A DNA stretch of 64,000 bases from Paenibacillus brevis (GTDB lineage Bacteria > Bacillota > Bacilli > Paenibacillales > Paenibacillaceae): NCBI RefSeq assembly GCF_018919145.1, contig NZ_JAHLQJ010000021.1:1-64000 (forward strand). The letters are read 5' to 3'. A program made the translations under genes and the position numbers. Each line of letters starts with the position of its first letter. Position 1 is the first letter of the stretch. Below are positions 25,934 to 34,300 of the stretch, in pieces. The notes under the pieces were generated by a model. That model was not told the DNA's origin and did no database searches. It saw only the letters and a list, made by a program, of their open reading frames with translations.

Positions 25934-27112
25934 GTGACCAGATCCAAAAAAATCGTCAGAATACGAAAAAGACGCAATAAACCGGCCGCTTTCGGAGGCC
26001 GAAAAAAGACAACCCGGCGAGGCAGAACGTTTCTTCACCCGGTCGGTTCGGTGAGAAAAGAACGGCACAGACGCCGTCCGGTGCAGAGAACCGGAAATTC
26101 GGCGCCCCTCCGGCCGAAGCTGGATTTGTCAGCCGCTTATGCAGCAGGAGCCCAAGCCGGAGCGGAGGCGCTGCGATTGCATGGAGAGATTAACGGGCCT
26201 ATGTCCCGGAGCCATTTTCAAAGCGCATTGACGGAATGGTTCGCTGATCACATGGCGGGAAAGCGGCCGACATATTCTGATGCTCTAGCTCTATGCTTCT
26301 CCTTTCAGAAGGGCTATGCGGTTTCAAGGCAGGAGAACGAGAGTATTTACGGTGTACCCCTGCCGCTGTTCTCGAAGGCTTCCGCTGTCATTACCGCCTG
26401 TAATGAAGAAGATACGCTTGGAAAGGTGATCGATGAGCTGGAGCGTTTGCCGCTGAGTGAAATTGTCGTGGTCTTGAATGGGTGTACGGATAACAGCTTC
26501 TCCAAGGTGGCATGGCGCAAAAACATTATATTGGCTAACTTTCCCGACCGGCTCGGCCATGACGTCGGACGATCCGTCGGTGCCGCTTTGGTGACGGGCG
26601 ATTCGATATTGTTTGTAGACGGTGACATGGAGGTGCCCGCCGAAGAGCTTGGCGCATTTTTGTACGAACGGGAGCAGGGGACGGATGTCGTATTAAATGA
26701 TATTTCCGGCTATCTTCCTCATTATGAACGACAGGATGAAGTAACGAGATGTAAGCTGTACTTGAATCAGGCGCTCGGCCGCCCGGATCTGCGAAGCAGC
26801 TCCCTAACCGCCGTCCCTCACGTTTTATCGAGAAAAGCCATCGAGACAGTAGGGACCGAAATGCTGGCCGTGCCTCCGAAGGCACAGGCAATCGCGATCA
26901 TGGAGGGGCTTGCGGTAGCAGCGCCCTGCTCCGCAGATGTAATCAGCCGCAACAGGCTCCGCCAAGGAAATTCGGGAGCGGGAAACAGCGTAGTTTTGCT
27001 GATCTTAGGGGATCATCTGGAGGCGCTGAATGAGGCGATACGCCGTAAAGGGGCGAAGCTGAACTGGGAAACCGCCTCTCGCTCGCAGCTGGCGAAAGTG
27101 AGGAACGGATGA
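25934..27112 (+). CDS. GT2 family glycosyltransferase with basic tail and Ala/Gly period-4 segment
   Basis: 392 residues. Residues 1-60 are Arg/Lys-rich; residues 69-80 read YAAGAQAGAEAL, an alanine-rich variant of the period-4 motif seen in other island proteins. GT-A domain: ASAVITACNEEDTLG, IVVVLNGCTDNSF and FVDGDMEVP (DxD). It shares LNQALGRPDLRSSSLTAVPHVLSRKA with the preceding enzyme. Starts at GTG 25934, 9 nt after the previous stop; its own stop overlaps the next start. Confidence 0.82.
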   Translation: MTRSKKIVRIRKRRNKPAAFGGRKKTTRRGRTFLHPVGSVRKERHRRRPVQRTGNSAPLRPKLDLSAAYAAGAQAGAEALRLHGEINGPMSRSHFQSALTEWFADHMAGKRPTYSDALALCFSFQKGYAVSRQENESIYGVPLPLFSKASAVITACNEEDTLGKVIDELERLPLSEIVVVLNGCTDNSFSKVAWRKNIILANFPDRLGHDVGRSVGAALVTGDSILFVDGDMEVPAEELGAFLYEREQGTDVVLNDISGYLPHYERQDEVTRCKLYLNQALGRPDLRSSSLTAVPHVLSRKAIETVGTEMLAVPPKAQAIAIMEGLAVAAPCSADVISRNRLRQGNSGAGNSVVLLILGDHLEALNEAIRRKGAKLNWETASRSQLAKVRNG

Positions 27113-27882
27113 TGAACAACCGGGCAATGACAAGTATTATTATTCCTACCTATAACGGACTGGAACTGTTGGAAAATTGCGTAGAGTCGATCCGTGAGCA
27201 TACGGATGTTCCTTATGAGATTATCGTCGTTGACAACGGATCAAATGACGGCACGAAAGAATACTGCCGGAGGGAGCGGCTGATCCTGATTTCCTTGCCC
27301 GAAAACCGGGGATTTCCGGTGGCCTGCAATAAAGGGATGGCTGTCGCCGCAGGGGAACAGCTGCTTTTGCTGAACAATGACTGCAGGGTTACCCCGAACT
27401 GGCTTTCCCAGCTTCTGACTGCTTTAAACAGTGCGGAGGACATAGGGGCAGTCGGGCCGGTAACGAATTATGCGAGCGGAGAGCAGCAGATTGATGCTGG
27501 CCTTGGCGGACAGGACGACGATGAATGGATGGAATTTGCGAGGACGTTTAACCGTACGGATCGTTCGAAATGGATGGAAGTAAAGCGGCTTATCGGCTTC
27601 TGCCTTATGTTTAAGCGAAGTGTGTATGAGAGGATAGGGCCGTTGGACGAAGATTTTTCACCTGGCCATTATGAAGATGACGATTATTGTTACCGGGCTG
27701 CCAAGGAAGGCTTCAAGCTGCTCATTTGCAAAGACACCTTTATTTATCATGAAGGCAGCGCGACCTTCAGGGAAACGCAGCCACAGGAGTGGAAGCTCTT
27801 AATTGAAAATAACCGCAGACGGTTTATGAATAAATGGGGAGCCGATCCCCGGCAGTTCATACAAAAGGAGGAGAGTCCGTGA
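27109..27882 (+). CDS. GT2 family glycosyltransferase (rhamnosyltransferase-like)
   Basis: 257 residues, GT-A fold: TSIIIPTYNGLELLENC, IIVVDNGSNDGT, ENRGFPVACNKG, LLLNNDCRVTPNWL (DxD-like NND), IGAVGPVTNYASGEQQI and YEDDDYCYRA with the catalytic acidic region. Very similar to the catalytic part of the gene product at 29751. The ATG overlaps the previous stop (ATGA); ATG 27112 is an alternative start. Transferred sugar unknown. Confidence 0.85.
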   Translation: MMNNRAMTSIIIPTYNGLELLENCVESIREHTDVPYEIIVVDNGSNDGTKEYCRRERLILISLPENRGFPVACNKGMAVAAGEQLLLLNNDCRVTPNWLSQLLTALNSAEDIGAVGPVTNYASGEQQIDAGLGGQDDDEWMEFARTFNRTDRSKWMEVKRLIGFCLMFKRSVYERIGPLDEDFSPGHYEDDDYCYRAAKEGFKLLICKDTFIYHEGSATFRETQPQEWKLLIENNRRRFMNKWGADPRQFIQKEESP

Positions 27883-28622
27883 AAGGCGTTATTTTAGCGG
27901 GAGGAACAGGCACAAGATTATTACCTTTAACCCGGCTGATTAACAAGCATCTGCTTCCGGTCGGCGAATGGCCGATGATCTGCTACGGGATCGAAAAATT
28001 TAAGGAGGCAGGAATTACAGATATCTTGTTGATCATCAGCAAGCAGTCCGCCGGACTATACACCGACTTTTTAGGGAGCGGGAGCGATTTGGGTGTCAGG
28101 CTGACCTATAAAATCCAGGAGAATGCAGGAGGGATCGCCGAAGCATTGGAGCTTGCCCGCGGCTATATCGTTCCAGGCGACCGCTTGGTAGTTTTGCTCG
28201 GCGACAATCTGTTTCTTGAGAGTCTGAAACCTTACGCCGACAAATTTGCCGAGCAGCCTGCCGGGTCGGCCAGGGTATTGTTGAAGAGAGTCGACGATCC
28301 TGAGAGATACGGAGTTCCGGTCTTTGACCCGAATCATCCTGAACTGATTTCATATATCGAAGAAAAACCGAAGCACCCCAAGTCTGATTTCTGTGTCACT
28401 GGCATCTACATGTACGATGATAAAGTATTTGAGCATATTGCAGTTACCAAGCCGTCCAGCAGGGGGGAGCTTGAGATTACGGACGTCAATAACTTGTACG
28501 CCAGCGAGGGGAAGCTCGAATATGACATCTTGCATGGGTGGTGGACGGATGCAGGAACGTTCGAATCTTTGCATGCTGCTGCGGAGCAAATGAAGGATAC
28601 GGGGCCCGAGAAGAAACCTTGA
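27879..28622 (+). CDS. glucose-1-phosphate thymidylyltransferase-like sugar nucleotidyltransferase (RmlA type)
   Basis: 247 residues. GVILAGGTGTRLLPLTRLINKHLLPV is the classical RmlA nucleotide-binding start; later LLGDNLF, SYIEEKPKHPKSDFCVTGIYMYD and the tail WWTDAGTFESL match the dTDP-glucose pyrophosphorylase family. Starts at GTG 27879 within the previous stop region, with AAGGAGGAG upstream, so an earlier open frame is rejected. No RmlB or RmlD lies in the window, so the rest of any dTDP route must be elsewhere or the product is used directly. Confidence 0.88.
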   Translation: MKGVILAGGTGTRLLPLTRLINKHLLPVGEWPMICYGIEKFKEAGITDILLIISKQSAGLYTDFLGSGSDLGVRLTYKIQENAGGIAEALELARGYIVPGDRLVVLLGDNLFLESLKPYADKFAEQPAGSARVLLKRVDDPERYGVPVFDPNHPELISYIEEKPKHPKSDFCVTGIYMYDDKVFEHIAVTKPSSRGELEITDVNNLYASEGKLEYDILHGWWTDAGTFESLHAAAEQMKDTGPEKKP

Positions 28623-28639
28623 CGGCGGGAGGTGGGAAG

Positions 28640-29716
28640 ATGAAGACCAAACCGGGCAAAAAGTGGAGAAGGCGGAGAAGGAGAAGGCTTTCGACGAAGC
28701 TTTCCCGTGAACGCAAATCTGGTTACCATGATCGGGGGCGTCCGGGCGGACGAAAATCCGCCCGGACATTGCGGGGGAAATCGGGTTCTTCGGTTCTGTA
28801 TGAGAAAGAGCAGGACCTTATCATGGATTCGGAATCGGGAAATTCCTCGTTGGAAGGAGAAGAGCAGGAGAATTCCGCGGGTTTGCTGGAGTCCTCGCTC
28901 CGTGATGCCTATGAAGCCGGCTACCGGGAAGGATACTTCGAGGGCGGGGAGGGGATCGTGACACGTTTGCTCCCGCCAAACATGATTATGCCCGGCGTGA
29001 CGGTCGAAGGTTTAATCGCTTCAGGCATCCGGCAGCTCTCTCCGGAAGCGATAATCCCGCTGCTCCCTGCGCGTGAGGTGGCTCGAGCGTTGCAGGATGC
29101 CATGGATGACGGGCTTCATTTGTCCGTTATTCGGCTCGGTGATGGAGAACTTTTGACGTTGGCCCATGACACGATTCTGCCGATGGAAGAAGTGCGTAAG
29201 CGTGGCCCCTTCCTCCCCTATAGCGGGGTGGAGCTTCCGGCACATTCGATCCGCGAGGCACTTGCTGACTCGTTGCGCAAGGCGGATATTATCGGTGTTC
29301 CGCAGTCGCGGCATCCATCCTTCCAAGGCTTGCTGCTCCCGGTTTTCAGACATTACGGCCTGAACCCGGCAAGCCTTCGGCTTACTTCCTCCACGGTGAA
29401 TTACGCCTTGGAGGAAGAAGGGCTGCTGCTTCCGCTGCTTCAGGGCAGGAAGGTGCTGATCGTGGGCAATCGGGCAGAAGGGCTTGCTATGGCATTGCAA
29501 CCGCATAATATTGAGATCAGCGGCCTTATTACACCGGTCAGAGGTGTTCATGATACGGAGTTGGTTGTGCGTGCTGCATCTGGATATGCCTTTGACATTG
29601 CGCTGGTAGCGGCCGGGATTGCGGCGGTGCTGATTTGCACGGAAATTGCAAGCCGGCTAGGCAAGCCGGCGTTCGATTTCGGCCATTTGGCGAATAAACT
29701 TGAGAGTGGCGCATAG
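28640..29716 (+). CDS. GT-D fold glycosyltransferase with Arg-rich N-terminus and YxxG repeat
   Basis: 358 residues. Residues 1-48 are extremely basic (seven consecutive Arg). Residues 91-102 are three tetrads YEAG YREG YFEG. The C-terminal part (about 135-358) begins with the GT-D hallmark VIRLGDGELL and contains VPQSRHPSFQ and KVLIVGNRAEGLA, as in PF08759-type glycosyltransferases. GGGAGGTGGG before ATG 28640 sets the start. The N-terminal layout repeats that of the small basic protein at 32221. Confidence 0.8.
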   Translation: MKTKPGKKWRRRRRRRLSTKLSRERKSGYHDRGRPGGRKSARTLRGKSGSSVLYEKEQDLIMDSESGNSSLEGEEQENSAGLLESSLRDAYEAGYREGYFEGGEGIVTRLLPPNMIMPGVTVEGLIASGIRQLSPEAIIPLLPAREVARALQDAMDDGLHLSVIRLGDGELLTLAHDTILPMEEVRKRGPFLPYSGVELPAHSIREALADSLRKADIIGVPQSRHPSFQGLLLPVFRHYGLNPASLRLTSSTVNYALEEEGLLLPLLQGRKVLIVGNRAEGLAMALQPHNIEISGLITPVRGVHDTELVVRAASGYAFDIALVAAGIAAVLICTEIASRLGKPAFDFGHLANKLESGA

Positions 29717-29750
29717 CAGAAAGCTCCGCCAATCGACAAGGAGGGGGCGC

Positions 29751-31088
29751 ATGAAAAGAAGCGGACAGACTTTATTCGATAAGGGGTACAGGGCCGGGTA
29801 TGAGAGAGGAAAGACGGCGGGTTATGAAGACTATGATCAGCCGTTTGACGGAACAAGCATTATTATACCCACTTACAATAAGAAGAATCTGCTGCTGCAA
29901 TGTCTGGACAGCATAGAGGCTAGTACCCCTTTTCCATATGAACTGATTATCGTTGACGACGGATCGGATGACGGCACGCCTGAAGCGCTGCAGACAAGAC
30001 GCAGAATCCGGGTTGCGGTGCATGAGCGCAATCAGGGCTTTGCCGGAGCCGTTAATACCGGACTGATGATGGCGAAAGGGAAGACGGTGCTGATTCTGAA
30101 CAATGACGTGATCGTGACGGACCATTGGCTTGAAAATATGCTGATCTGTCTTCATAGTTCCCCGGACATCGGTGCTGTCGGGCCGGTCACTAATTATATC
30201 GGCGGGGAGCAACAGATTGAAGTTCCGTACAGAGATCTTACAGGCATGAGGGAATTTGCAGCCAGCCGAAACCGGCTAGGCCAGGCGAAGTGGAAAGAAA
30301 CGGAACGACTCGTCGGGTTTTGCCTGCTGCTGCGGCGGGAAGTCTTCCAGAAAATCGGCTTTTTCGATGAAGGCTTTCGTGTTGGCAACTATGAGGATGA
30401 TGATTGGTCGGTGCGTTTGAGGCTTCTTGGATGGAGGCTGATGATTGCCGGGGATTCATTCATCCATCATCTGGGCAGCGAAACAATGAGGAGTCTAGGC
30501 CCCCGGCTTTTTGAACGGATCGGACAGGAGAACAAGGCTTATTTCCATTTAAAATGGGGGCAGGCTCATGAACGGCTCAGGCAGATCGAGCAGAAGAGGA
30601 AGGAGCGGGGCGGGCAAGCCTTTACGGACCAGACTCCCCGGATAGAGGGCTGCCCCGTTCAAATCCTTGCCATCAGTGGGGCAGGGCATTTGTATTGGGT
30701 TGACCAGGGGAAGAGATACAGGATCAAGAACGCTAATATGGCTGATCTTCATGCATTGCATCCATCTGCATGTGCGGTCAGGCTATCGCAGCAGACGCTC
30801 CGAGGATTGCCGTTTGGCGGAGATTGGGAGATGGAGGAAGCGGTCCAGGCATTGTCGGAGGCGTCGCGAGGGGATCGGCCGATCGGTGAAGGAGCTGTGG
30901 TCCGGATTCCGGATGGCCGGCTTTTTCAGATTGATCAAGGGGCAGCCCGGCTCATTTGGTCCGAGTATGCCGCTGAAGCATGGGGATTAAAGAATAGGGC
31001 AAGAACAGTGACGGCTGAGGAGCTTGCCGTATATCCGGAAGGCTGGCCTGTGCTGCCGCCGGTCCGGTACAATTCTGCAGAGATTTGA
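29751..31088 (+). CDS. GT2 glycosyltransferase with N-terminal YxxG repeat and C-terminal double beta-repeat module
   Basis: 445 residues. Residues 9-25 form period-4 tetrads FDKG YRAG YERG KTAG Y. A GT-A domain (about 30-290) closely resembles the enzyme at 27109: IIIPTYNKKN, IIVDDGSDDGT, LNNDVIV, IGAVGPVTNYIGGEQQIE, NYEDDDWSVR. After about residue 305 come two similar units, HLYWVDQGKRYRI...LRGLPFG and RLFQIDQGAARLI...LAVYPEG, like short repeats that may bind cell wall or glycan. AAGGAGGGGG precedes ATG 29751. A terminator follows, ending the operon. Confidence 0.82.
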   Translation: MKRSGQTLFDKGYRAGYERGKTAGYEDYDQPFDGTSIIIPTYNKKNLLLQCLDSIEASTPFPYELIIVDDGSDDGTPEALQTRRRIRVAVHERNQGFAGAVNTGLMMAKGKTVLILNNDVIVTDHWLENMLICLHSSPDIGAVGPVTNYIGGEQQIEVPYRDLTGMREFAASRNRLGQAKWKETERLVGFCLLLRREVFQKIGFFDEGFRVGNYEDDDWSVRLRLLGWRLMIAGDSFIHHLGSETMRSLGPRLFERIGQENKAYFHLKWGQAHERLRQIEQKRKERGGQAFTDQTPRIEGCPVQILAISGAGHLYWVDQGKRYRIKNANMADLHALHPSACAVRLSQQTLRGLPFGGDWEMEEAVQALSEASRGDRPIGEGAVVRIPDGRLFQIDQGAARLIWSEYAAEAWGLKNRARTVTAEELAVYPEGWPVLPPVRYNSAEI

Positions 31089-31137
31089 TTGCTTGTAACA
31101 CGGGAAGGAATTCCCGTCCTGTCGTAACATAGAACAG

Positions 31138-31181
31138 CGCCCCGGCATATGCTGAAACAGTAGAATGCCAGGGCGTTTTTT
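31138..31181 (+). terminator. intrinsic terminator ending the GT operon
   Basis: CGCCCCGGCAT (31138-31148) pairs with ATGCCAGGGCG (31165-31175, one mismatch), followed by TTTTTT. Confidence 0.9.
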
Positions 31182-31233
31182 CGGGTGATTGAATGAAAAT
31201 GTCCTGATTCTTAGGTCAAATGGAGGGCTGGAA

Positions 31234-31521
31234 GTGGAACAGAAAATCACGGATATTATCATGCATATAGGGCACTCGCACCAGCAATTGGCCCGTATCA
31301 TTGATGCCGAACGCCATGTTACCGTCAGGCTGTCTGAAATCGTCAACGCGCTTCCCGACCAGAGTCCGAATTTCGAAGGTGTGGAGGGTTTGATGGAAAA
31401 TTCGTCGTCTATCAACAAAAGCCTCGTATCGTACTTGAATTCGATTGCCGATCTGCAGGATGCCATGGCAGAAAATTTAACGCATGTCATGTCGGAGCTA
31501 AATGGTTCGGAAGATGAGTAG
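31234..31521 (+). CDS. small helical protein of unknown function (95 aa), paralogue 1 of 3
   Basis: Not recognised. Two amphipathic helical stretches: ITDIIMHIGHSHQQLARIID near the N-terminus and SLVSYLNSIADLQDAMAENL near the C-terminus. The same two-helix pattern is visible in the next two gene products. GTG 31234 with GGAGGG 6 nt upstream is preferred over a TTG at 31189 that lacks an SD. No signal peptide or membrane segment; acidic tail. First gene of a four-gene set of small proteins inside the glycosyltransferase island, hence possibly structural. Confidence 0.7.
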   Translation: MEQKITDIIMHIGHSHQQLARIIDAERHVTVRLSEIVNALPDQSPNFEGVEGLMENSSSINKSLVSYLNSIADLQDAMAENLTHVMSELNGSEDE

Positions 31522-31554
31522 GCCATATAAGCGGAAGCCACTGGAGGTGACGGT

Positions 31555-31908
31555 ATGAGCAGAGAACATGCTTATCTCAACATCTTGGACGCTATGGCCA
31601 AGATTCAATGGAACGTGGCGATGATTCTCGAAGCTAAGGCGGTAGAGGCGGAAAAGGTAAGAACCTGGAGCTTGAACCACGTACATGCACAAAGCTTCGA
31701 AGACCACGAAAACCAGTTAGCAAAGCCGATCGGAGTGCATGATGAGATCGTGGAAATCATTGAAGGATTGACCAAAATGTCAAACGGCCTGTGCAGCAAT
31801 TTGCGTTCACTGCTGTCGTCGGGTGAAAGCAGCGGGGATGATTCGGGAGGCTTTGGGGATCTATTTGGCGGAGGGATGGGATTCGGTGATGGAGACAAAG
31901 AAAAATGA
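31555..31908 (+). CDS. small helical protein with Gly/Asp-rich tail (117 aa), paralogue 2 of 3
   Basis: Not recognised. Helical region YLNILDAMAKIQWNVAMILE aligns with paralogues 1 and 3; the second helix is EIVEIIEGLTKMSNGLCSNL. The last 30 residues are low complexity (Ser/Gly/Asp, with GGFGDLFGGGMGFGDGD). Contains one Cys. GGAGGTGA 8 nt before the ATG. The stop overlaps the start of the next gene by 4 nt (ATGA), so the three are co-translated. Confidence 0.7.
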   Translation: MSREHAYLNILDAMAKIQWNVAMILEAKAVEAEKVRTWSLNHVHAQSFEDHENQLAKPIGVHDEIVEIIEGLTKMSNGLCSNLRSLLSSGESSGDDSGGFGDLFGGGMGFGDGDKEK

Positions 31909-32201
31909 TACCGATCTCTAGTCTCCGAAATGAACGGGATGCCAAGCTTGAGGTGATTCTTTCTATTTCGAGAAGTCAAAATGCACTGGCCCGAATTCTG
32001 GAAAGCATTGCCGATATGTCGAGATACTCTGAAGAGACAGCTCTTACATTAGCGAATCATATGGACCGGATAACACGGTATCAGCAGGCGATGGCATCGA
32101 TGTTAATGAATATCACGCTGAATCCGCTAAATACCGGGATTCCTTCAGCGCCTTGGATCAATCCGGATAAAGGCGTTTTTATTGAATCCAATTTGAATTA
32201 A
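31905..32201 (+). CDS. small helical protein (98 aa), paralogue 3 of 3
   Basis: Not recognised. LEVILSISRSQNALARILES matches the helix in paralogue 1, and ALTLANHMDRITRYQQAMAS matches the second helix. A Pro/Asn-rich tail follows. Starts within the previous gene's stop. Met-rich in the second helix. Probably assembles with the two preceding products into helical bundles; inferred from the shared pattern and co-translation only. Confidence 0.7.
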   Translation: MIPISSLRNERDAKLEVILSISRSQNALARILESIADMSRYSEETALTLANHMDRITRYQQAMASMLMNITLNPLNTGIPSAPWINPDKGVFIESNLN

Positions 32202-32220
32202 GGGGAGGCTGATCATTGAA

Positions 32221-32574
32221 ATGGCGCTAAAAAAGAAACGCTCCAGATTGCGGAAAGGGAGAAAGAGCAGTATAAAACGGACAGTGCGAAAAGGCAAACG
32301 CCTTAGAGCCAATGGGAAAAAGGCATATGGACGGCGGAAGACACTGCGCGCAAGAAAGCTTGTCCGTCGCGGAGCCAGACGCCGGGGTACAGCCCGACGT
32401 CGCCGAAATCCGGTCCAGACACCGGTTCCCGTACCGGTGCCGGCAGACGTGGATCAGAATGCTCTGTATCAAGAGGGATATAACGAAACGTATCAGGAGG
32501 GCTTCAATTCGGGATTTGCTAAAGGATTTGAAGACGGGCACAAATTGGCTTACCAGCAGCAGGAATTTAAGTAA
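32221..32574 (+). CDS. small very basic protein with seven tandem YxxG-type tetrads (117 aa)
   Basis: Residues 1-63 are nearly all Lys/Arg/Gly/Ala, reminiscent of spore-coat morphogenetic or DNA-binding basic proteins. A Pro/Val linker (PVPVPVPADV) follows. Residues 83-111 are a run of aromatic-x-x-small tetrads: YQEG YNET YQEG FNSG FAKG FEDG HKLA Y. The same architecture (basic stretch, then YxxG tetrads) is found at the N-termini of neighbouring glycosyltransferases, so this could be a scaffold or docking partner. GGGGAGG upstream of ATG 32221. No enzyme domain. Last gene before the non-coding repeat island. Confidence 0.75.
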   Translation: MALKKKRSRLRKGRKSSIKRTVRKGKRLRANGKKAYGRRKTLRARKLVRRGARRRGTARRRRNPVQTPVPVPVPADVDQNALYQEGYNETYQEGFNSGFAKGFEDGHKLAYQQQEFK

Positions 32575-32630
32575 AGGAGGCGGCTAGATCGTCCGCCCCG
32601 TGTGCAAAACAATAAGAAGGTGCGTCAGAG

Positions 32631-32763
32631 GGGCAACGTGTGAAGTATGCTTACGATCGCTGTTGTTCGCGGATTTCCATGATTGGACTAAGTTCCGGCA
32701 AGGGAGAAATCCGCTCACAAAGGCGAACGCTTTCGCTTCTTCAGCACACTTCACACTTAGCCC
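32631..32763 (-). repeat. palindromic repeat copy D
   Basis: About 133 bp. Ends GGGCAACGTGTGAAG and CTTCACACTTAGCCC are inverted; inner arms GCGGATTTC (32669-32677) and GAAATCCGC (32706-32714). Nearly identical to copy B in inverted orientation. Confidence 0.85.
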
Positions 32764-33116
32764 TGATTCCTACGCCTTGCTGTTTAACTGATATGCAGTT
32801 GCACATGTTGCATTACAATAAGCTTGCAGCCTGTGGCATGCAGCAGGGTACTCCGTACACCAATAGCCTCTCCCAACGTCCCCTTGCTGCCAGGCTCGCC
32901 TTAGGCTAGGTATCACGAATGGAAACCTGCGCGATTCACTTTATGCACAGCCCCATGGAACACTGGCGCCCGGAGTTGTGCCCAGTCGCCTGTTGACTTC
33001 GGCCTTGTGTGGAACGCTGAACTTCGTTATCCGACGGGGTGTTCCAGTCTTGATCCGAGCTTTACTCATCCCACTTGGTCACCCTCATTCCTGTCACGGG
33101 TTACAAGGGCACACTC

Positions 33117-33299
33117 CAGTGAAATTTTTTACCTTAAATTCTTCATTCGGCGCTCGAACCCCATTTTAGTGAAAAAAATTACCTTAGATATCCAGTATCT
33201 AGTTAAAACCACGGTTTAGCCAACTTTAAGCGAAAGAATTTCACTATATCCGCATTTTCGCCACTTCACCTAAAGTTAGAGTAACTTTTTTCACTAAAT
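33117..33299. repeat. two direct and two inverted copies of a TAGTGAAA-WW-TTACCTTA unit
   Basis: Units at 33117-33139 and 33164-33189 read AGTGAAA..TTACCTTA; units at 33228-33248 and 33281-33299 read the inverse (..TTTCACTA). The unit at 33164 and the inverse unit at 33281 can pair over nearly 20 bp. Function unknown. Confidence 0.65.
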
Positions 33300-33488
33300 G
33301 CGTATAATTTTTATTTGTATGGGGTCTACCAACTGTCGTCATGCTGTGAAGCATCGCGCGTTGGGAGCTTTGAGCAGGTTGGGATCTGCATGATGCTGAT
33401 GTGAGATGTGCGTATACGTACTTTGTCGGCATTTTGCAGAATCTGCTGGGGATAGTCCGTGTGTGGGTAGTTGTCTATGCACCTACCC

Positions 33489-33612
33489 GTGAAGGTGCAA
33501 TGATGCTCAGTTACTGTTGTTCTCGGATTTCCATGATCGGACTAAGTTCTCACAAGGGGGAAATCCCCTCACAAAGGCGACCGCTCCGCTTTTTCAGATT
33601 CATTTCACACTC
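33489..33612 (-). repeat. palindromic repeat copy E (degenerate)
   Basis: CTGTTGTTCTCGGATTTCC, then GGAAATCCCCTCACAAAGGCG; same orientation as copy D and 854 bp from it. The terminal arms are partly lost. Confidence 0.7.
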
Positions 33613-33995
33613 TTGTTCTAACTATCGCGCTTATTGAGTTCAACTGCAATGCAGTTTGCACGTGGATGGGCCTAAGCTGCAAAGTGCCTAAAAGCAATTA
33701 AATTGCGCTCGTGATGCTTCGGCCTTGTACCGAACCTCCCCGCCTGTCCCGCCATCATCTTGTCCACTAGCATTCCAGTCTTGCTTCGAACTTCACTCGT
33801 CCTAATCAGCCTCATTCTGGTCAAGCTCTAGTAAAGTCTGCAGTGCATCAGCGCCATCCGGCACTTTATATACCGGATGACGAGCCTGTTATACATATGA
33901 ATGCGAGGGCTTTGCTACCGCATGAAGGGGCGTGTGTGAGTGCTACTAAAGTGCATCTGACACTATAAAGTCGAACTAAGAGAACTGCGTAATAA

Positions 33996-34126
33996 GGGCA
34001 TAAGTGTGAAGTGTACTGTAGAAACGGAGTGTTCGCCTTTGTGAGCGGATTTCTTCCTTGCTATGTTTATTCAATCAAAGAAATCCGCGAACAACAGCGA
34101 TCGTAAGCACACTTCACACGTTGCCC
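33996..34126 (+). repeat. palindromic repeat copy B
   Basis: GGGCATAAGTGTGAAGTGT at the left and ACACTTCACACGTTGCCC at the right; inner arms GCGGATTTCTT/AAGAAATCCGC around a loop of about 24 nt. Symmetrical GA/GA positions flank the inner stem on this strand. Confidence 0.85.
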
Positions 34127-34300
34127 CCGGCACGCAGAATCAATGGTCGGCTTTTTTTGCGTTGATGACTTTTCAAAGGCCGGACAAGCTGGGACATTCG
34201 CCAATTTACAAGGCGAACGGGTATTTATCCACTCCGGCGAATGGCCCTCCGCATATAGTTATACAGTCAAGAGATTAACCCATAGATAGGATTGAATGCC

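Larger units (their letters stand above)
32575..34300. other. 1.7 kb non-coding island of degenerate repeats
   Basis: No convincing gene on either strand; the short open frames lack SDs and family features. It contains repeat copies D (32631-32763), E (33489-33612) and B (33996-34126), an array of TAGTGAAA units (33117-33299), a hairpin CATCCGG/CCGGATG near 33855-33881, and two diverged copies of a longer unit: GGCCTTGT at 33001 and 33721, TTCCAGTCTTG at 33042 and 33773. Confidence 0.7.

Noticed and set aside
31127..31154. AC-N17-CATATGCTG, a sigma-K-like promoter before the small-protein operon
   Set aside because: The -10 part lies inside the stem of a clear intrinsic terminator (31138-31181), which is the stronger explanation. 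It is not excluded.
32978..33219. Short open frames in the repeat island (about 60-70 codons)
   Set aside because: No SD, no similarity to known families, and they lie in degenerate repeated sequence.
33117..33299. CRISPR-like array of short repeats
   Set aside because: Units are imperfect, occur in both directions and are unevenly spaced, with no cas genes near.
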